Positions 1 to 10,538 of a stretch of 37,466 bases of DNA are shown one piece after another. Made by a program: the position numbers and the translations under genes. A model generated the notes under the pieces. It was given only the letters and a program-made list of their open reading frames with translations, searched no databases and had not been told where the DNA came from. The DNA is from an uncultured SAR86 cluster bacterium (GTDB lineage Bacteria > Pseudomonadota > Gammaproteobacteria > Magnimaribacterales > AG-339-G14): assembly GCA_949373255.1 (NCBI GenBank), contig CASICS010000013.1:1-37466 (forward strand). The letters run 5' to 3'. Numbering within the stretch: position 1 is the first letter of the stretch; each line of letters starts with the position of its first letter.

Positions 1-226
1 GCATACCTCGACCATCATCTTCTACTGTTACAGAATAATCCTTATGAAGATTGACAGCTATTTCTTTAGCATGACCAGCAAGAGCTTCGTCTACGCTATT
101 ATCAATTACTTCCATTACCAAATGATTAGGGCTGGCTGTATCGGTATACATGCCAGGTCTTTTTCTGACAGGCTCCAGACCCGTCAGTACCTCAATGGAC
201 TCGGCGGTATAGTCTGAAGAGGCCAA
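1..226 (-). CDS. parE: DNA topoisomerase IV subunit B, N-terminal part (cut by window edge)
   Basis: This is the first ~75 codons of the ATPase subunit of topoisomerase IV, which decatenates daughter chromosomes together with ParC. The reverse strand reads [19 protein letters not shown], then [19 protein letters not shown] and DDGRGM. These are the GHKL ATPase N box (Asn in the EVIDNS segment, Mg-ATP binding) and G1 box. YTDT followed by PNHL is ParE-like, whereas GyrB has YIGDT and LHHMV here. No in-frame ATG or GTG precedes this segment, so a TTG at 226-224 (M-A-S-S-D-Y-T) is the likely start, 2 bases after the peroxiredoxin stop. The gene runs off the left end. Family identity is secure; the TTG start is inferred. 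Confidence 0.9.
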   Translation of the reverse strand, partial: MASSDYTAESIEVLTGLEPVRKRPGMYTDTASPNHLVMEVIDNSVDEALAGHAKEIAVNLHKDYSVTVEDDGRGM

Positions 227-228
227 TT

Positions 229-708
229 TTAAAGTTGCTCTAGAATATTTTCTGCACTGCTTACAGAGAAGGCCCCGCCTTCTTCTGCCAATAAAGAGGT
301 TACTATTCCATCCTCAATAATGACGGCATATCTCGATGAAACATGTCCTATCCCTAGCGAAGATAAATCTAAGTTAAGTTCACAGGCTTCAGTAAAATTA
401 CCATTTCCATCTGCAAGCATTGTAATTTTTTCTCCAACTGAAAGACTCTCACCCCAAGCCTTCATGACAAACGGATTTGTCACCGAAATACAAATAATTT
501 CATCTACATTTTTATCCATAATTTCATCTGCTTTTTCGACAAAACCAGGCATTTGTTGTAGCGAACAAGTGGGTGTAAAAGCACCAGGAACCCCAACCAG
601 AACAACTTTTTTTCCCGAAACGTATTCTAAAGAATCTATTTCGTCTATTCCTTTTTCGCCTAACTTATAAAGAGTTGCGCTCGGTAATTTTTTTCCAATT
701 TCTATCAT
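229..708 (-). CDS. Peroxiredoxin, Prx5 type
   Basis: A 159-residue thiol peroxidase that reduces peroxides using an active-site cysteine. The peroxidatic motif PGAFTPTCS places the catalytic Cys at residue 48, with the usual Pro and Thr of the PxxxTxxC signature. Further cysteines at about 73 and 109 could serve as resolving residues. No glutaredoxin domain is fused, so reduction must come from a separate partner. Length and the N-terminal G+LP.ATLY pattern fit the Prx5/AhpC-TSA redoxin family. It sits between thiC (9 bases upstream) and parE (2 bases downstream) on the same strand, so all three are probably co-transcribed, though nothing links their functions. There is no signal peptide, so it should be cytoplasmic. 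Confidence 0.9.
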   Translation of the reverse strand: MIEIGKKLPSATLYKLGEKGIDEIDSLEYVSGKKVVLVGVPGAFTPTCSLQQMPGFVEKADEIMDKNVDEIICISVTNPFVMKAWGESLSVGEKITMLADGNGNFTEACELNLDLSSLGIGHVSSRYAVIIEDGIVTSLLAEEGGAFSVSSAENILEQL

Positions 709-717
709 ATTTTTTTC

Positions 718-2490
<1,773 letters not shown>

Positions 2491-2491
2491 T

Positions 2492-2528
2492 TAGTATTTT
2501 TTAAGACAATACTATTTTATATAGTATT
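2492..2528. promoter_or_regulatory. Three TAGTATT/AATACTA half-sites between thiC and tolC
   Basis: The divergent gap contains TAGTATT at 2492-2498, AATACTA at 2508-2514 and TAGTATT at 2522-2528. The last two form a perfect 7-base inverted repeat around a 7-base AT loop. On the minus strand the loop region reads TATAAA, so the repeat overlaps the best -10-like element for thiC. An operator for thiC is possible, but low sequence complexity makes chance occurrence a real alternative. Confidence 0.35.
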
Positions 2529-2559
2529 TTGACCCTTAAAAAATTAATATAGATATATT
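2529..2559 (+). promoter_or_regulatory. Possible sigma70 promoter for tolC
   Basis: TTGACC at 2529-2534 resembles a -35 box, and TATATT at 2554-2559 (or GATATA at 2552-2557) could be the -10 box with 19- or 17-base spacing. Transcription would start about 25 bases before the tolC TTG codon, leaving room for the GGGGA ribosome-binding site. The AT-rich background lowers the specificity of this call. Confidence 0.4.
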
Positions 2560-2590
2560 ATTAGTTTTTTATCATTAGCGGGGATTAAAG

Positions 2591-3946
2591 TTGAAGTTTA
2601 ATAAGTTTTTTTTATCTTTTACGGTTATATTTTTTTCTCTTGCTTCCTTCTCGAGCCCTCTAACTCTTGCAGAAGTTTATGAAATAGCTTTAGAGGAAGA
2701 TCCTCAGCTAAAGATTGCGCAAGCTACTTATAGAGCAAATAAAGAAGCTAAAGCAAAAGGTTTAGCGGGCTTACTGCCAACAATTACTACTAGAGCGAGG
2801 ACAAATTGGAATGAATCTGAGGTCATTAATGGAGCGAGTGCAACTTATGACTCTGCAGGCAGCAAAGGAAATAACTCTTATTCATATTCTGCTGATTTAG
2901 TTCAGCCAATTTTTAGACCCGATAGATGGTTTCAATTTGGACAAGGGAAAGCGTTGAGCAAAATAGCCAAAGCCCAGTTCGGTTATGCTCAGCAAGAGAC
3001 AATAGTCAGAGTAACTTCAACATATTTTGATCTCTTGAAGGCTATCAAAAATCTAGAAGTAGCGAAATCTGAAGAATCTGCAATCAAGAAACAAAGAGAT
3101 CGATCTAAAAGACTGTTTGAGGAAGGAGTATCTTCTGTTACGGAATATCAAGAAGCTCAAGCTTTCTATGATCTATCTAAAGTATCTAGAATAGCTAGCG
3201 AAGGACAATTAGAATTTGCTAGAGAAGCATTGATTGCAATTATCGGCGAAGCTCCAGACTTGGTTGATCTAAATAACGAATATCCGATCGCTCCACCCAA
3301 TCCTAAATCAAGACAAGAATGGGTAAGTCTTGGCTTGTCTAATAATTTTGCACTTCAAGCTGCAAGGATGTCTACAGAGGCTGCGAAAAGGAATGCTCAA
3401 AGTAAACTATCAAATCATTTTCCTGATATAGATTTAGTGGGGAACATAACTAGAGACACTAGTAGAGGTATTTCAGGATTTGAGGCAGGCGCTTTTAGTT
3501 ATGGTGAGAGTGAAATTGAAAATACGAGATATAGCTTGCAGTTTTCATGGCCTCTTATGGCAGGTGGTCTGGTTAGCTCTGAGAGGCGAGAAGCCTATGC
3601 TTTATTAGAAAAAGCAAGGCAGGAAGAAATCCTATCTGAACGAGGCACCATCAGAGAAGTTAAGTCTAGATTTTCATCAGTTATGACAAACCTTGCAAAT
3701 GTTAATGCCAGAGAGCAGGCTTTAAAATCATCTGAATTAGCTTTAAAAGCTACTAGATTTGGTTATGAATCTAATACTAGAAATATTGTTGATCTCTTGA
3801 ATTCAGAAAAAGGATATTTTTCTGCTCAAAGAGATTTCAATTCAGCTAAGTATGATTTTATTTTGTCAGAGTTCGCTTTAAAAATATCATCAGGATCTTT
3901 ATCTCCTAGGGATGTATACGATATAAGCAATTTTATGACCAAATAA
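2591..3946 (+). CDS. tolC: TolC-family outer membrane efflux channel
   Basis: Outer membrane protein of type I secretion and RND/MFS efflux systems, forming the channel-tunnel in trimers. The 451-residue protein begins with a hydrophobic signal peptide (KFFLSFTVIFFSLASFSS) and then LTLAEVYEIALEEDPQL, the typical TolC N-terminal helix. Two long alpha-helical repeats follow, each with Asn/Ala/Glu-rich segments (YFDLLKAIKNLEVAKSEE; later SSELALKATRFGYE with VDLLNSEKGYFSAQRD), matching the internal duplication of OEP domains. The start is TTG at 2591 with GGGGA seven bases upstream; no in-frame ATG occurs nearby. No inner-membrane pump or adaptor lies alongside, so it may serve several pumps. Its stop abuts the mutM ATG with no gap. 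Confidence 0.92.
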   Translation: MKFNKFFLSFTVIFFSLASFSSPLTLAEVYEIALEEDPQLKIAQATYRANKEAKAKGLAGLLPTITTRARTNWNESEVINGASATYDSAGSKGNNSYSYSADLVQPIFRPDRWFQFGQGKALSKIAKAQFGYAQQETIVRVTSTYFDLLKAIKNLEVAKSEESAIKKQRDRSKRLFEEGVSSVTEYQEAQAFYDLSKVSRIASEGQLEFAREALIAIIGEAPDLVDLNNEYPIAPPNPKSRQEWVSLGLSNNFALQAARMSTEAAKRNAQSKLSNHFPDIDLVGNITRDTSRGISGFEAGAFSYGESEIENTRYSLQFSWPLMAGGLVSSERREAYALLEKARQEEILSERGTIREVKSRFSSVMTNLANVNAREQALKSSELALKATRFGYESNTRNIVDLLNSEKGYFSAQRDFNSAKYDFILSEFALKISSGSLSPRDVYDISNFMTK

Positions 3947-4762
3947 ATGCCTGAGCTGCCCGAAGTTGAAACTACTTTAAGAGGCATCTCAAAAGAGATC
4001 CTAAACAAAGAAATAAGATCGTTTGTCTGCAGAGATGGCAAACTTAGATGGCCTATTCCAAAAAATATGGCTTCGTTCTTAAAAAATAAAACTTTTGTAA
4101 GCGCTATTCGTAGAGGGAAATATATTATTTTATACCTAGATAAAGGCGCTATTCTTATACATCTAGGAATGTCTGGGAAATTACGAGTTTTCAAGGGAAC
4201 AGTTGCACCTAAAAAACATGAGCACTGGGATATTTGTTTCAAAGACGGATGGATTTTGAGATACACAGATACTAGAAAATTTGGTGCCCTCTTAAGTACT
4301 AAATCAGACCCTTTTGCTCATAAATTGATAAAATTTTTAGGGCCAGAACCATTAGGAAATTCATTTAATGGCGATTATTTATTTAAAAAATCTCGAAAAC
4401 GAACGCTACCGATTAAAAGCTTTATTATGGATTCCAAAGTTGTCACTGGTGTTGGTAATATTTATGCCAACGAAGCATTATTTATGGCTGGAATAAGACC
4501 AACAAAAAAATCAGGAGTCATTTCTAAATCTAAATATGAAGATTTAAGCGCTGCTATTTCTCTAACACTAAAAGAAGCTATCGAAGCGGGTGGAACTACT
4601 CTTAAAGATTATTCAAATGCTGATGAAGCGCCTGGATATTTTAAGAAGGAATTAAAAGTATATGATCGTGGAGGGGAAGCTTGTTTAAATTGTAAGAAAA
4701 AATTGAAAGAAATAAGGCAATCCAACCGAGCCACGGTTTATTGTGTTAACTGCCAAAATTAG
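3947..4762 (+). CDS. mutM: Formamidopyrimidine-DNA glycosylase
   Basis: Bifunctional base-excision repair enzyme removing 8-oxoguanine and formamidopyrimidines. The mature N-terminus PELPEVETT provides the catalytic Pro and Glu. HLGMSGKLR and a C-terminal zinc finger with CLNC and CVNC pairs (about residues 246-271) complete the Fpg/Nei signature. The length of 271 residues is normal. The ATG directly follows the tolC TAA, implying co-transcription. Its TAG overlaps the coaD stop on the opposite strand by three bases, so the two genes converge with no space for a dedicated terminator. The mutM-coaD neighbourhood is common in gammaproteobacteria. Confidence 0.97.
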   Translation: MPELPEVETTLRGISKEILNKEIRSFVCRDGKLRWPIPKNMASFLKNKTFVSAIRRGKYIILYLDKGAILIHLGMSGKLRVFKGTVAPKKHEHWDICFKDGWILRYTDTRKFGALLSTKSDPFAHKLIKFLGPEPLGNSFNGDYLFKKSRKRTLPIKSFIMDSKVVTGVGNIYANEALFMAGIRPTKKSGVISKSKYEDLSAAISLTLKEAIEAGGTTLKDYSNADEAPGYFKKELKVYDRGGEACLNCKKKLKEIRQSNRATVYCVNCQN

Positions 4763-5238
4763 CCAAATTTCCTTTTTAATTCCGAAAGAGAGATAGGATC
4801 AACAAATTCTGAAACATCGCCGCCCATTTTGCATATTTCTTTGACTAATGAAGAAGAAATATATGAATACTGTTCTTTAGGTGTCAGAAATACACTTTCC
4901 AATTCTGGCATCATGGCTCGATTCATATTAGCTAGTTGGAACTCATATTCAAAATCAGCCACCACTCTAAGTCCCCTGATAAGAATTTTTGCATCATTAT
5001 CTTTAGCAAGATCTACTAATAACTTAGAGAAACCAACAATTTCAACTTTTTTATTGTCTTTAAATATCTTTTCAGCAATATCAATTCTCTCTTCTAAAGT
5101 AAATAAAGGGTTCTTAGCTTCACTAGCAGCGACGGCGATAACAACAGAATCGAATAATTTACAGGCTCTTTCGATGAGGTCTATATGACCTCTAGTCATC
5201 GGATCAAAAGTTCCAGGATATATAGCTCGTTGAGACAT
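4759..5238 (-). CDS. coaD: Phosphopantetheine adenylyltransferase
   Basis: Catalyses the penultimate step of coenzyme A synthesis, ATP plus 4'-phosphopantetheine to dephospho-CoA. The 159-residue protein opens with [21 protein letters not shown], containing the nucleotidyltransferase TxGH motif, and later has [15 protein letters not shown] and [12 protein letters not shown], the ISSS(x)R/VKE segment of the family. Standard hexameric CoaD length. It converges with mutM with overlapping stop codons, and its start is about 46 bases from the next plus-strand gene, so it has a short divergent promoter region. Confidence 0.97.
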   Translation of the reverse strand: MSQRAIYPGTFDPMTRGHIDLIERACKLFDSVVIAVAASEAKNPLFTLEERIDIAEKIFKDNKKVEIVGFSKLLVDLAKDNDAKILIRGLRVVADFEYEFQLANMNRAMMPELESVFLTPKEQYSYISSSLVKEICKMGGDVSEFVDPISLSELKRKFG

Positions 5239-5259
5239 AGAAACATTATATTCTATAAT
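5230..5259 (+). promoter_or_regulatory. Sigma70-type promoter for the 73-aa orphan gene
   Basis: TTGAGA at 5230-5235 and a perfect TATAAT at 5254-5259 are separated by 18 bases, the best-looking promoter in the window. Predicted transcription starts near 5266, which places an AGGA at 5278-5281 and the ATG at 5285 downstream, and excludes the upstream ATG at 5258 that lies inside the -10 box. Confidence 0.55.
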
Positions 5260-5284
5260 GCTTCAAAGACATATTTTAGGAATT

Positions 5285-5506
5285 ATGGAAATTATTTTAT
5301 TTGAATTATTAGATAAAGAAAGTAGACAAGAAATTGTCTATACAAACCTTTACTCAGATGTTGAAAAATATGCGAAGGCAAATAATCTTTCTATAATAGG
5401 AGAAATTAAATCTTACTCTCCAGCTATGCTTCTCAAATATTACAAGTGGATTGGGTCCGGGAATAATCCTTATGTGGTCTCACGACCCTGGAAATATAAA
5501 AATTAA
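5285..5506 (+). CDS. Hypothetical 73-residue protein
   Basis: I do not recognise this protein. The ORF track starts it at 5258, but that ATG overlaps a TATAAT element; the ATG at 5285 has AGGA just upstream, giving 73 residues beginning MEIILFELLDKES. There is no signal peptide or membrane segment. The sequence is mixed helical, Lys/Tyr-rich, with MLLKYYKWIGSG and a basic tail ending RPWKYKN, suggesting a small soluble cytoplasmic protein. It is alone on the plus strand between coaD and ybeX (both minus). Its TAA overlaps the ybeX stop as TTAA. The dedicated promoter and tight packing favour a real gene. Confidence 0.65.
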   Translation: MEIILFELLDKESRQEIVYTNLYSDVEKYAKANNLSIIGEIKSYSPAMLLKYYKWIGSGNNPYVVSRPWKYKN

Positions 5507-6384
5507 ATTTTTACTCTAATTTTATTTATCTGCTTTTTATTTGCAGAAGCGATAGTGAATTTTATTTTTTCAATTTTAATTGATTCGTTAAGTCGAGGAA
5601 ATTTCCCAAATTTGTTCACGACATATCCAGCAATGGTATCGAAATTCACATCCTCAAAAGAGGTGCCAAATTTTTCATTAAACTCTTCAATTTCTGTAAT
5701 GCCAGATACAGTAAATTCATTATTTGAAATTTGCATAATTTTTTGATCCTCTGCGAGATCTGTCTCATCTTCAATTTCCCCAACAATTTCTTCCAAAACA
5801 TCCTCAATTGTTACTAAACCGCTAACCTCTCCAAATTCGTCCACAACAAGTGCCATATGACTTCTATTAGTTTTAAATTCCTCCAAAAGAATATTTATTT
5901 TTTTACTCTCCGGAATATGGATAACTGGGCGAATAATGTGTTTTAACTCAAACTCATCAGAATCAAACTCTTCTTTAATAAGGCCTGGTGCAAATTTAAG
6001 TAAATCTTTAGCTAATAAAATTCCAATAATTTTATCTTCATCTTCATCGAATACAGGGAACCTTGAATGAGAAGACTCAACCACTTTATCTAATAAATTG
6101 TCTAATGAATCTGTGTCATTGATTAAGATCATTTGTGATCTGGGCACCATTACATCTCTAACTGGTATCGAAGAAAACTCAATCGTTTCTTCAATCATTC
6201 CTAGTATGCCTTTATCGATAACATTATTTTCCTCAGCATCTCGAAGAACTGAAGTTAATTCATCTTGATCCAAAGGTTTAAAAGAGATCTTTATATAAAG
6301 ATCTCTAAAAAAGTGTTTAATTTTTTGTATAAAGCCCAACTTTTCCTTCGATTGGGCCTCGATACTTGGAGGTTCGTCTCTCAT
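5503..6384 (-). CDS. ybeX: YbeX/CorC-like CBS-domain protein
   Basis: A 293-residue cytoplasmic protein with two CBS domains (from about residues 75 to 200, including VMVPRSQMILIND, SRFPVFDEDEDKIIGILLAKDLL and VVDEFGEVSGLVTIEDVLEEIVGEIEDE) and a C-terminal CorC/HlyC transporter-associated domain. It has no membrane domain, matching E. coli YbeX (CorC) rather than the membrane-bound DUF21 paralogues. YbeX has been linked to Mg/Co homeostasis and to ribosome-related physiology. It is last in orn-miaB-ybeZ-ybeY-ybeX, 3 bases after ybeY. In enterobacteria lnt follows; here the next gene is convergent and unrelated. Confidence 0.93.
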   Translation of the reverse strand: MRDEPPSIEAQSKEKLGFIQKIKHFFRDLYIKISFKPLDQDELTSVLRDAEENNVIDKGILGMIEETIEFSSIPVRDVMVPRSQMILINDTDSLDNLLDKVVESSHSRFPVFDEDEDKIIGILLAKDLLKFAPGLIKEEFDSDEFELKHIIRPVIHIPESKKINILLEEFKTNRSHMALVVDEFGEVSGLVTIEDVLEEIVGEIEDETDLAEDQKIMQISNNEFTVSGITEIEEFNEKFGTSFEDVNFDTIAGYVVNKFGKFPRLNESIKIEKIKFTIASANKKQINKIRVKI

Positions 6385-6387
6385 CGA

Positions 6388-6852
6388 CTAGTAAGGATCT
6401 CCCGCTGATATTTTATTCATTATTTTTTTTTCTATCTCTTCCATTGATATTCTTTCATCATTTTCTTCATGATCAAAGCCAATTAAATGTAAGAATCCAT
6501 GAATTATCATATGTTTTAGTCTATTTTCATATGATTTTGAATATTTTTTTGCCTCGTTCTTAATTATTTCTCTACACAATACTATGTCTCCTAATAAAAA
6601 GTCTTTTGTTTTGGCCTCGTCATCATTATTTGTTCCAAATGAAAGTACATTAGTAGCGCTATCATTTCCTCTATATTTCAAATTCAGTTTTTTTATTTCA
6701 TTAGTTGTAACAAATGAAATTCCTATTTGATAATTTTTAGCTTGAGCAATTTTAATACCTGAAAAAGTTAGACACTCATCTAATAATTTAGATATGCTTT
6801 CCTCTGAAAAAAAACTGTCGTCTTCTTCAAAATTATTTAAAAAAACTTTCAT
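6388..6852 (-). CDS. ybeY: Endoribonuclease YbeY (rRNA maturation factor)
   Basis: Metal-dependent single-strand endoribonuclease involved in 16S rRNA 3' end maturation and ribosome quality control. The 154-residue protein contains the defining zinc-site motif HGFLHLIGFDHEE (H-x3-H-x5-H) at about residues 114-126 and an upstream RGNDSATNVLSF segment. It directly follows the phoH-like gene with no gap and precedes ybeX by 3 bases, the conserved order of this cluster. Confidence 0.96.
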   Translation of the reverse strand: MKVFLNNFEEDDSFFSEESISKLLDECLTFSGIKIAQAKNYQIGISFVTTNEIKKLNLKYRGNDSATNVLSFGTNNDDEAKTKDFLLGDIVLCREIIKNEAKKYSKSYENRLKHMIIHGFLHLIGFDHEENDERISMEEIEKKIMNKISAGDPY

Positions 6853-7824
6853 TCAATATGATTTTTTTTCGTAAGCTTCAATAATTTTTTGCACCAAACC
6901 ATGCCTAACTACGTCTTTTGGGTGAAAATAAAAAAAGGAAATTCCTTTTTCTCGCTCCAATACTCTTATTGCATCAGACAAGCCTGAAGTCATTCCTCTA
7001 GGCAAGTCTGTTTGAGTTACATCTCCGGTAACAACTGCTGTAGAACCAAAACCTATTCTAGTTAAGAACATTTTCATTTGAGAGGGGGTACAATTTTGAG
7101 CCTCATCTAAAATCAAAAAAGCGTCATTTAAAGTTCTTCCTCTCATATAGGCTAAAGGGGCAACTTCAATTTTTCCATTCTCTATTAAACGATCTACTTT
7201 CTCTCTACCCATCATTTCATATAAAGCATCATATAAAGGCCTTAGATAAGGATCTACTTTTTGTGAAAGATCTCCCGGAAGAAAGCCTAAATTCTCTCCA
7301 GCCTCCACGGCCGGTCTGGTTAATATAATTTTGTTTACCTTCTCTTCTATAAAATGATTTACTGCTGCAGCGACAGCAAGATAAGTTTTTCCTGTTCCTG
7401 CTGGGCCAATTCCAAATGCAATATCTTTATCATAAATCGATGAAAGGAACTCTCCTTGAGATTTATTTCTAGGTGATATGAAAAGTCTTGGAGTTTGAAT
7501 AGTGAGTTCTTTCTCTTTAGCAAGTTCAAAGATTTGTCCGCTTTTATCTTTGGTAGCACCATTGAGAGCTCTTCTTATAGAAAAGTGAACCTCATCTGCA
7601 CTAACTGAATCTCTTGATTCGGCTAGCAATGCCAAGTCTTCAATTATTGTTTTGCCCTTGATGGCATTATTTTTTTCACCGGTAATTGAAAAACTATTTC
7701 CACGGCTTCTTATAATTATTTCGAGTGATTCTTCTATTTGATTTAAATTTGAGTTAACTGGACCGCAAACTAACGATAAGTTTTCTGATTCTATAGCTGA
7801 AAGTTTAAATTTTAATTTAGGCAT
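6853..7824 (-). CDS. ybeZ: PhoH-like ATPase YbeZ
   Basis: P-loop NTPase of the PhoH family, thought to partner YbeY in RNA metabolism. Walker A is GPAGTGKT at about residue 140, Walker B is AFLILDEAQNC, and TRPAVEAGE and VVTGDVTQTDLPRG are also present, as in PhoH. The N-terminal ~100 residues form the usual KH-like/PhoH N domain. The length of 323 residues is slightly shorter than E. coli YbeZ. It lies between miaB (9 bases upstream) and ybeY (adjoining), so translational coupling is likely. Confidence 0.95.
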   Translation of the reverse strand: MPKLKFKLSAIESENLSLVCGPVNSNLNQIEESLEIIIRSRGNSFSITGEKNNAIKGKTIIEDLALLAESRDSVSADEVHFSIRRALNGATKDKSGQIFELAKEKELTIQTPRLFISPRNKSQGEFLSSIYDKDIAFGIGPAGTGKTYLAVAAAVNHFIEEKVNKIILTRPAVEAGENLGFLPGDLSQKVDPYLRPLYDALYEMMGREKVDRLIENGKIEVAPLAYMRGRTLNDAFLILDEAQNCTPSQMKMFLTRIGFGSTAVVTGDVTQTDLPRGMTSGLSDAIRVLEREKGISFFYFHPKDVVRHGLVQKIIEAYEKKSY

Positions 7825-7833
7825 ATATGATGG

Positions 7834-9156
7834 TTAAGCTTCTACCAATGTACCTCTCAAACAATTCGTAAGCTGATCGACAATTTCAATTTCTGTAAAT
7901 TTACCAATTAATTTATCACTTGAAGCAAAATTAACAACTCTATTATTTTCAGTTCTTGCTTGCATTTCTCCCGGATTTTTTTTGGATATGCCTATTACTA
8001 GGCAATTTTTAGTTGTTCCTACCATCTTGCGTCCAATACTAAATGAATGCTGATTTAGTTTCTGTTGAAGAATAGCTAGTCTTTCTTTTTTTTCACCCTC
8101 TAGAACATTATCTTCCATTTCGGCTGCTGGAGTATTTGGACGCGGGCTATAGATAAAACTGAAAGATTCGTCATATCTAACTGCGTCAATAATATCTAAT
8201 GTATCTTGAAAATCTTGTTTAGTTTCGCCAGGAAATCCAACAATAAAGTCTGATGAAAAACTTATGTTTGGACGATTTTTTCTAATTCTTTCAATCAATT
8301 TTAAATAAAAATCTGCGGTATATCTTCGCCTCATTAATTTCAAAATTCGATCCGAGCCGCTTTGAACTGGTAAATGAACATGGCTAACGAGTTCGGGCAA
8401 GCCTGCGTATAAATCAACTAAGTCATCACGAAATTCATAAGGATGACTGGTGGTATATCTTATTCGATCGATACCATCTATTTCTGCTGTTTTCTCAATT
8501 AAATAAGCTAAAGATTTAGTTTCGCCTTTATGAGGTCCTTTATAATTATTTACATTTTGACCTAGTAGATTAACTTCTCTTACTCCTTGCTCTGCCAAAT
8601 TTTTTATCTCATCAAGAATATCATCGAGAGGCCTGCTAACTTCATGGCCTCTGGTATGTGGTACCACACAAAATGAACAATATTTATTACAACCTTCAGC
8701 AATAGAAACAAAGGCTGTGGGCTTGTCCGTTTTTGTATCTGGAATATGGTCAAATTTTTCAATTTTAGGAAATGAAATATCTAATTGCCTTTTATTTTCT
8801 TCAGTGGCATCTCTATACATGCCAGGAAGCCTGTGAAGAGTCTGTGGACCAAATACAATATCTACTGCCGGAGCTCTTCGCGATAAATTAGCCCCTTCTT
8901 GGCTAGCAACACAGCCTCCGATAGCTATTTTTAAATCAGGATTATTATCTTTTAATTTTTTCCAACGGCCGATTTGATGAAATACTCTTTCTTGAGCTTT
9001 TTCTCTTATTGAGCAGGTATTCAAAACTAACAAATCTGCTTCTTCTTGATTTTCTGTTTGAACAAAGTCTTCTTTAATAGAAAGCATATCCAGCATTTTT
9101 GCCGAATCATACTCGTTCATTTGACACCCGTGGGTCTTAATAAATACTTTCTTCAT
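7834..9156 (-). CDS. miaB: tRNA-2-methylthio-N6-dimethylallyladenosine synthase
   Basis: Radical SAM methylthiotransferase that adds the 2-methylthio group to i6A37 in tRNAs reading UNN codons. The N-terminal UPF0004 domain supplies three cluster cysteines ([26 protein letters not shown]), and the radical SAM motif is CNKYCSFC at about residue 155. [13 protein letters not shown] and [10 protein letters not shown] follow, and a TRAM domain occupies the C-terminal ~65 residues. The 440-residue length is canonical. It follows orn by 42 bases on the same strand and leads into ybeZ. Confidence 0.97.
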   Translation of the reverse strand: MKKVFIKTHGCQMNEYDSAKMLDMLSIKEDFVQTENQEEADLLVLNTCSIREKAQERVFHQIGRWKKLKDNNPDLKIAIGGCVASQEGANLSRRAPAVDIVFGPQTLHRLPGMYRDATEENKRQLDISFPKIEKFDHIPDTKTDKPTAFVSIAEGCNKYCSFCVVPHTRGHEVSRPLDDILDEIKNLAEQGVREVNLLGQNVNNYKGPHKGETKSLAYLIEKTAEIDGIDRIRYTTSHPYEFRDDLVDLYAGLPELVSHVHLPVQSGSDRILKLMRRRYTADFYLKLIERIRKNRPNISFSSDFIVGFPGETKQDFQDTLDIIDAVRYDESFSFIYSPRPNTPAAEMEDNVLEGEKKERLAILQQKLNQHSFSIGRKMVGTTKNCLVIGISKKNPGEMQARTENNRVVNFASSDKLIGKFTEIEIVDQLTNCLRGTLVEA

Positions 9157-9198
9157 ATTCTAAAAATTGAACGCGAGATTATAAAGAAAATCCAAATA

Positions 9199-9744
9199 TT
9201 AGCTAGATTGGGCAAAAATTGTATCCCTATAGAATCTTAATTCGTTAATAGACTCATAAACATCTGCTTCTGCTCGGTGTGCAGCATTTTTCTGAGTATG
9301 TTTTAAATTCAAGTCTGGTCTCCATCTTTTAGTAAGTTCTTTTACTGAGCTTACATCGATACAGCGATAGTGAAAATAATCTTCGAGTTCAGGCATATAT
9401 AAGGAAAGAAATTTTCTATCATGCCAAACAGTATTCCCACATAAAGGAGACTCTCCTTTTTCTACATGCAGTTTGATAAAGTCTAAGGTTGCTTGTTCTG
9501 CATCTTTTTCAGTAATAGTACTATCCAACACCTCTTCAATTAAGCCAGAGGCGCCATGGTGACTTTGATTCCAGTCATCCATACCATCTAATAATTCTTT
9601 AGATTGAGATACCACCATCCCAGGTCCTTCAATAATTTCTGTTAGGTCCTCATTTGTGACGCATGTGTAGATTTCAATGATTCTTTCAGCGTTAGGATCC
9701 AAGCCTGTCATTTCTAAATCTAACCAGATTAATTTTTTTTCCAT
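9199..9744 (-). CDS. orn: Oligoribonuclease
   Basis: DEDDh-family 3'-5' exoribonuclease that degrades 2-5 nt RNAs and pGpG, thus clearing the end product of c-di-GMP breakdown. The 181-residue sequence begins [13 protein letters not shown] (exo I Asp and Glu), contains [12 protein letters not shown] and [15 protein letters not shown], and ends with [11 protein letters not shown], the exo III His/Asp. The lengths and spacing match E. coli Orn. It is divergent from ubiE with only 39 bases between start codons, so promoters must lie inside that gap or within the genes. Confidence 0.96.
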   Translation of the reverse strand: MEKKLIWLDLEMTGLDPNAERIIEIYTCVTNEDLTEIIEGPGMVVSQSKELLDGMDDWNQSHHGASGLIEEVLDSTITEKDAEQATLDFIKLHVEKGESPLCGNTVWHDRKFLSLYMPELEDYFHYRCIDVSSVKELTKRWRPDLNLKHTQKNAAHRAEADVYESINELRFYRDTIFAQSS

Positions 9745-9783
9745 GTGTTTACTTTACAATACCTTTGTTATAAAAAATTTATT

Positions 9784-10536
9784 ATGAACGACGAAACTAA
9801 AAACGAAACTAATTTCGGCTATAAAAAAGTTAATCCTAATGAAAAACCTGATTTGGTTAAAGGAGTTTTTGATTCTGTCTCAAATAAATATGATTTGATG
9901 AACGATCTTATGTCGGTTGGCATCCACCGTCTCTGGAAGAAAGCTACGATTCAAATGAGTAATTTGAAAAAAGGAGATGATGTTTTAGATGTTGCCGGAG
10001 GCACAGGAGATTTGGCTATTTTATTCTCAGATTTAGTAGGCGAAGAAGGCTCTGTTTATCTTTCTGACATAAACGAAAGTATGTTGGAGATAGGAAGAGA
10101 TAAGACCATAGATTCAGGTAACACCAATATTTCCAGTTTAGTTGCAGATGCAGAAACCTTGCCTTTCCCTGATGATTCATTCAATTGCATATCTATTGCC
10201 TTTGGCATAAGAAACGTTACAAATAAAGATAAGGCTTTAAAAGATTTTTATAGGTGCTTAAAACCTGGCGGAAGGCTCCTTGTCTTAGAGTTCTCTAAAC
10301 CCGAGTCTGCTTTACTGTCTGATCTCTACGATCTTTATTCTTTTAATGTACTCCCTCATTTGGGTCAGTGGATTGCCGGTGATGCAGAAAGCTATCAATA
10401 CTTAGCAGAATCAATTCGAATGCATCCTAATCAAGAAGAATTCAAAAAACTGATGGATGATGCTGGATTTCTTAACACTCAATTTCAAAACATGACGGGT
10501 GGAATAGTTGCGCTTCACAGTGGAGACAAAGCATAG
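9784..10536 (+). CDS. ubiE: Ubiquinone/menaquinone C-methyltransferase
   Basis: SAM-dependent methyltransferase for the C-methylation step of ubiquinone (and menaquinone) synthesis. [32 protein letters not shown] (SAM motif I), DINESML and AFGIRNVTN are UbiE hallmarks. The ORF track begins 39 bases earlier, but the ATG at 9784 ([13 protein letters not shown]) fits the family N-terminus, giving 250 residues. A TGTTATAAA extended -10 lies at 9766-9774; if used, the 5' leader would be only a few bases long. It heads ubiE-ubiB-hisE-tatABC; the gap to ubiB is 2 bases, leaving no room for ubiJ. Confidence 0.96.
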   Translation: MNDETKNETNFGYKKVNPNEKPDLVKGVFDSVSNKYDLMNDLMSVGIHRLWKKATIQMSNLKKGDDVLDVAGGTGDLAILFSDLVGEEGSVYLSDINESMLEIGRDKTIDSGNTNISSLVADAETLPFPDDSFNCISIAFGIRNVTNKDKALKDFYRCLKPGGRLLVLEFSKPESALLSDLYDLYSFNVLPHLGQWIAGDAESYQYLAESIRMHPNQEEFKKLMDDAGFLNTQFQNMTGGIVALHSGDKA

Positions 10537-10538
10537 CG

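Noticed and set aside
320-670. Plus-strand ORF of 116 codons
   Set aside because: It is a shadow of the peroxiredoxin gene; the minus-strand frame encodes the clear PGAFTPTC active site.
3826-4266. Minus-strand ORF of 146 codons
   Set aside because: It lies across tolC and mutM, both well supported on the plus strand, and has no recognisable motifs.
5258-5284. N-terminal extension of the orphan gene from the first ATG
   Set aside because: That ATG overlaps a perfect TATAAT box and has no ribosome-binding site; the ATG at 5285 has AGGA upstream.
7359-7562. Second minus-strand ORF inside ybeZ
   Set aside because: Out-of-frame shadow of the PhoH-like ATPase, crossing its Walker A region.
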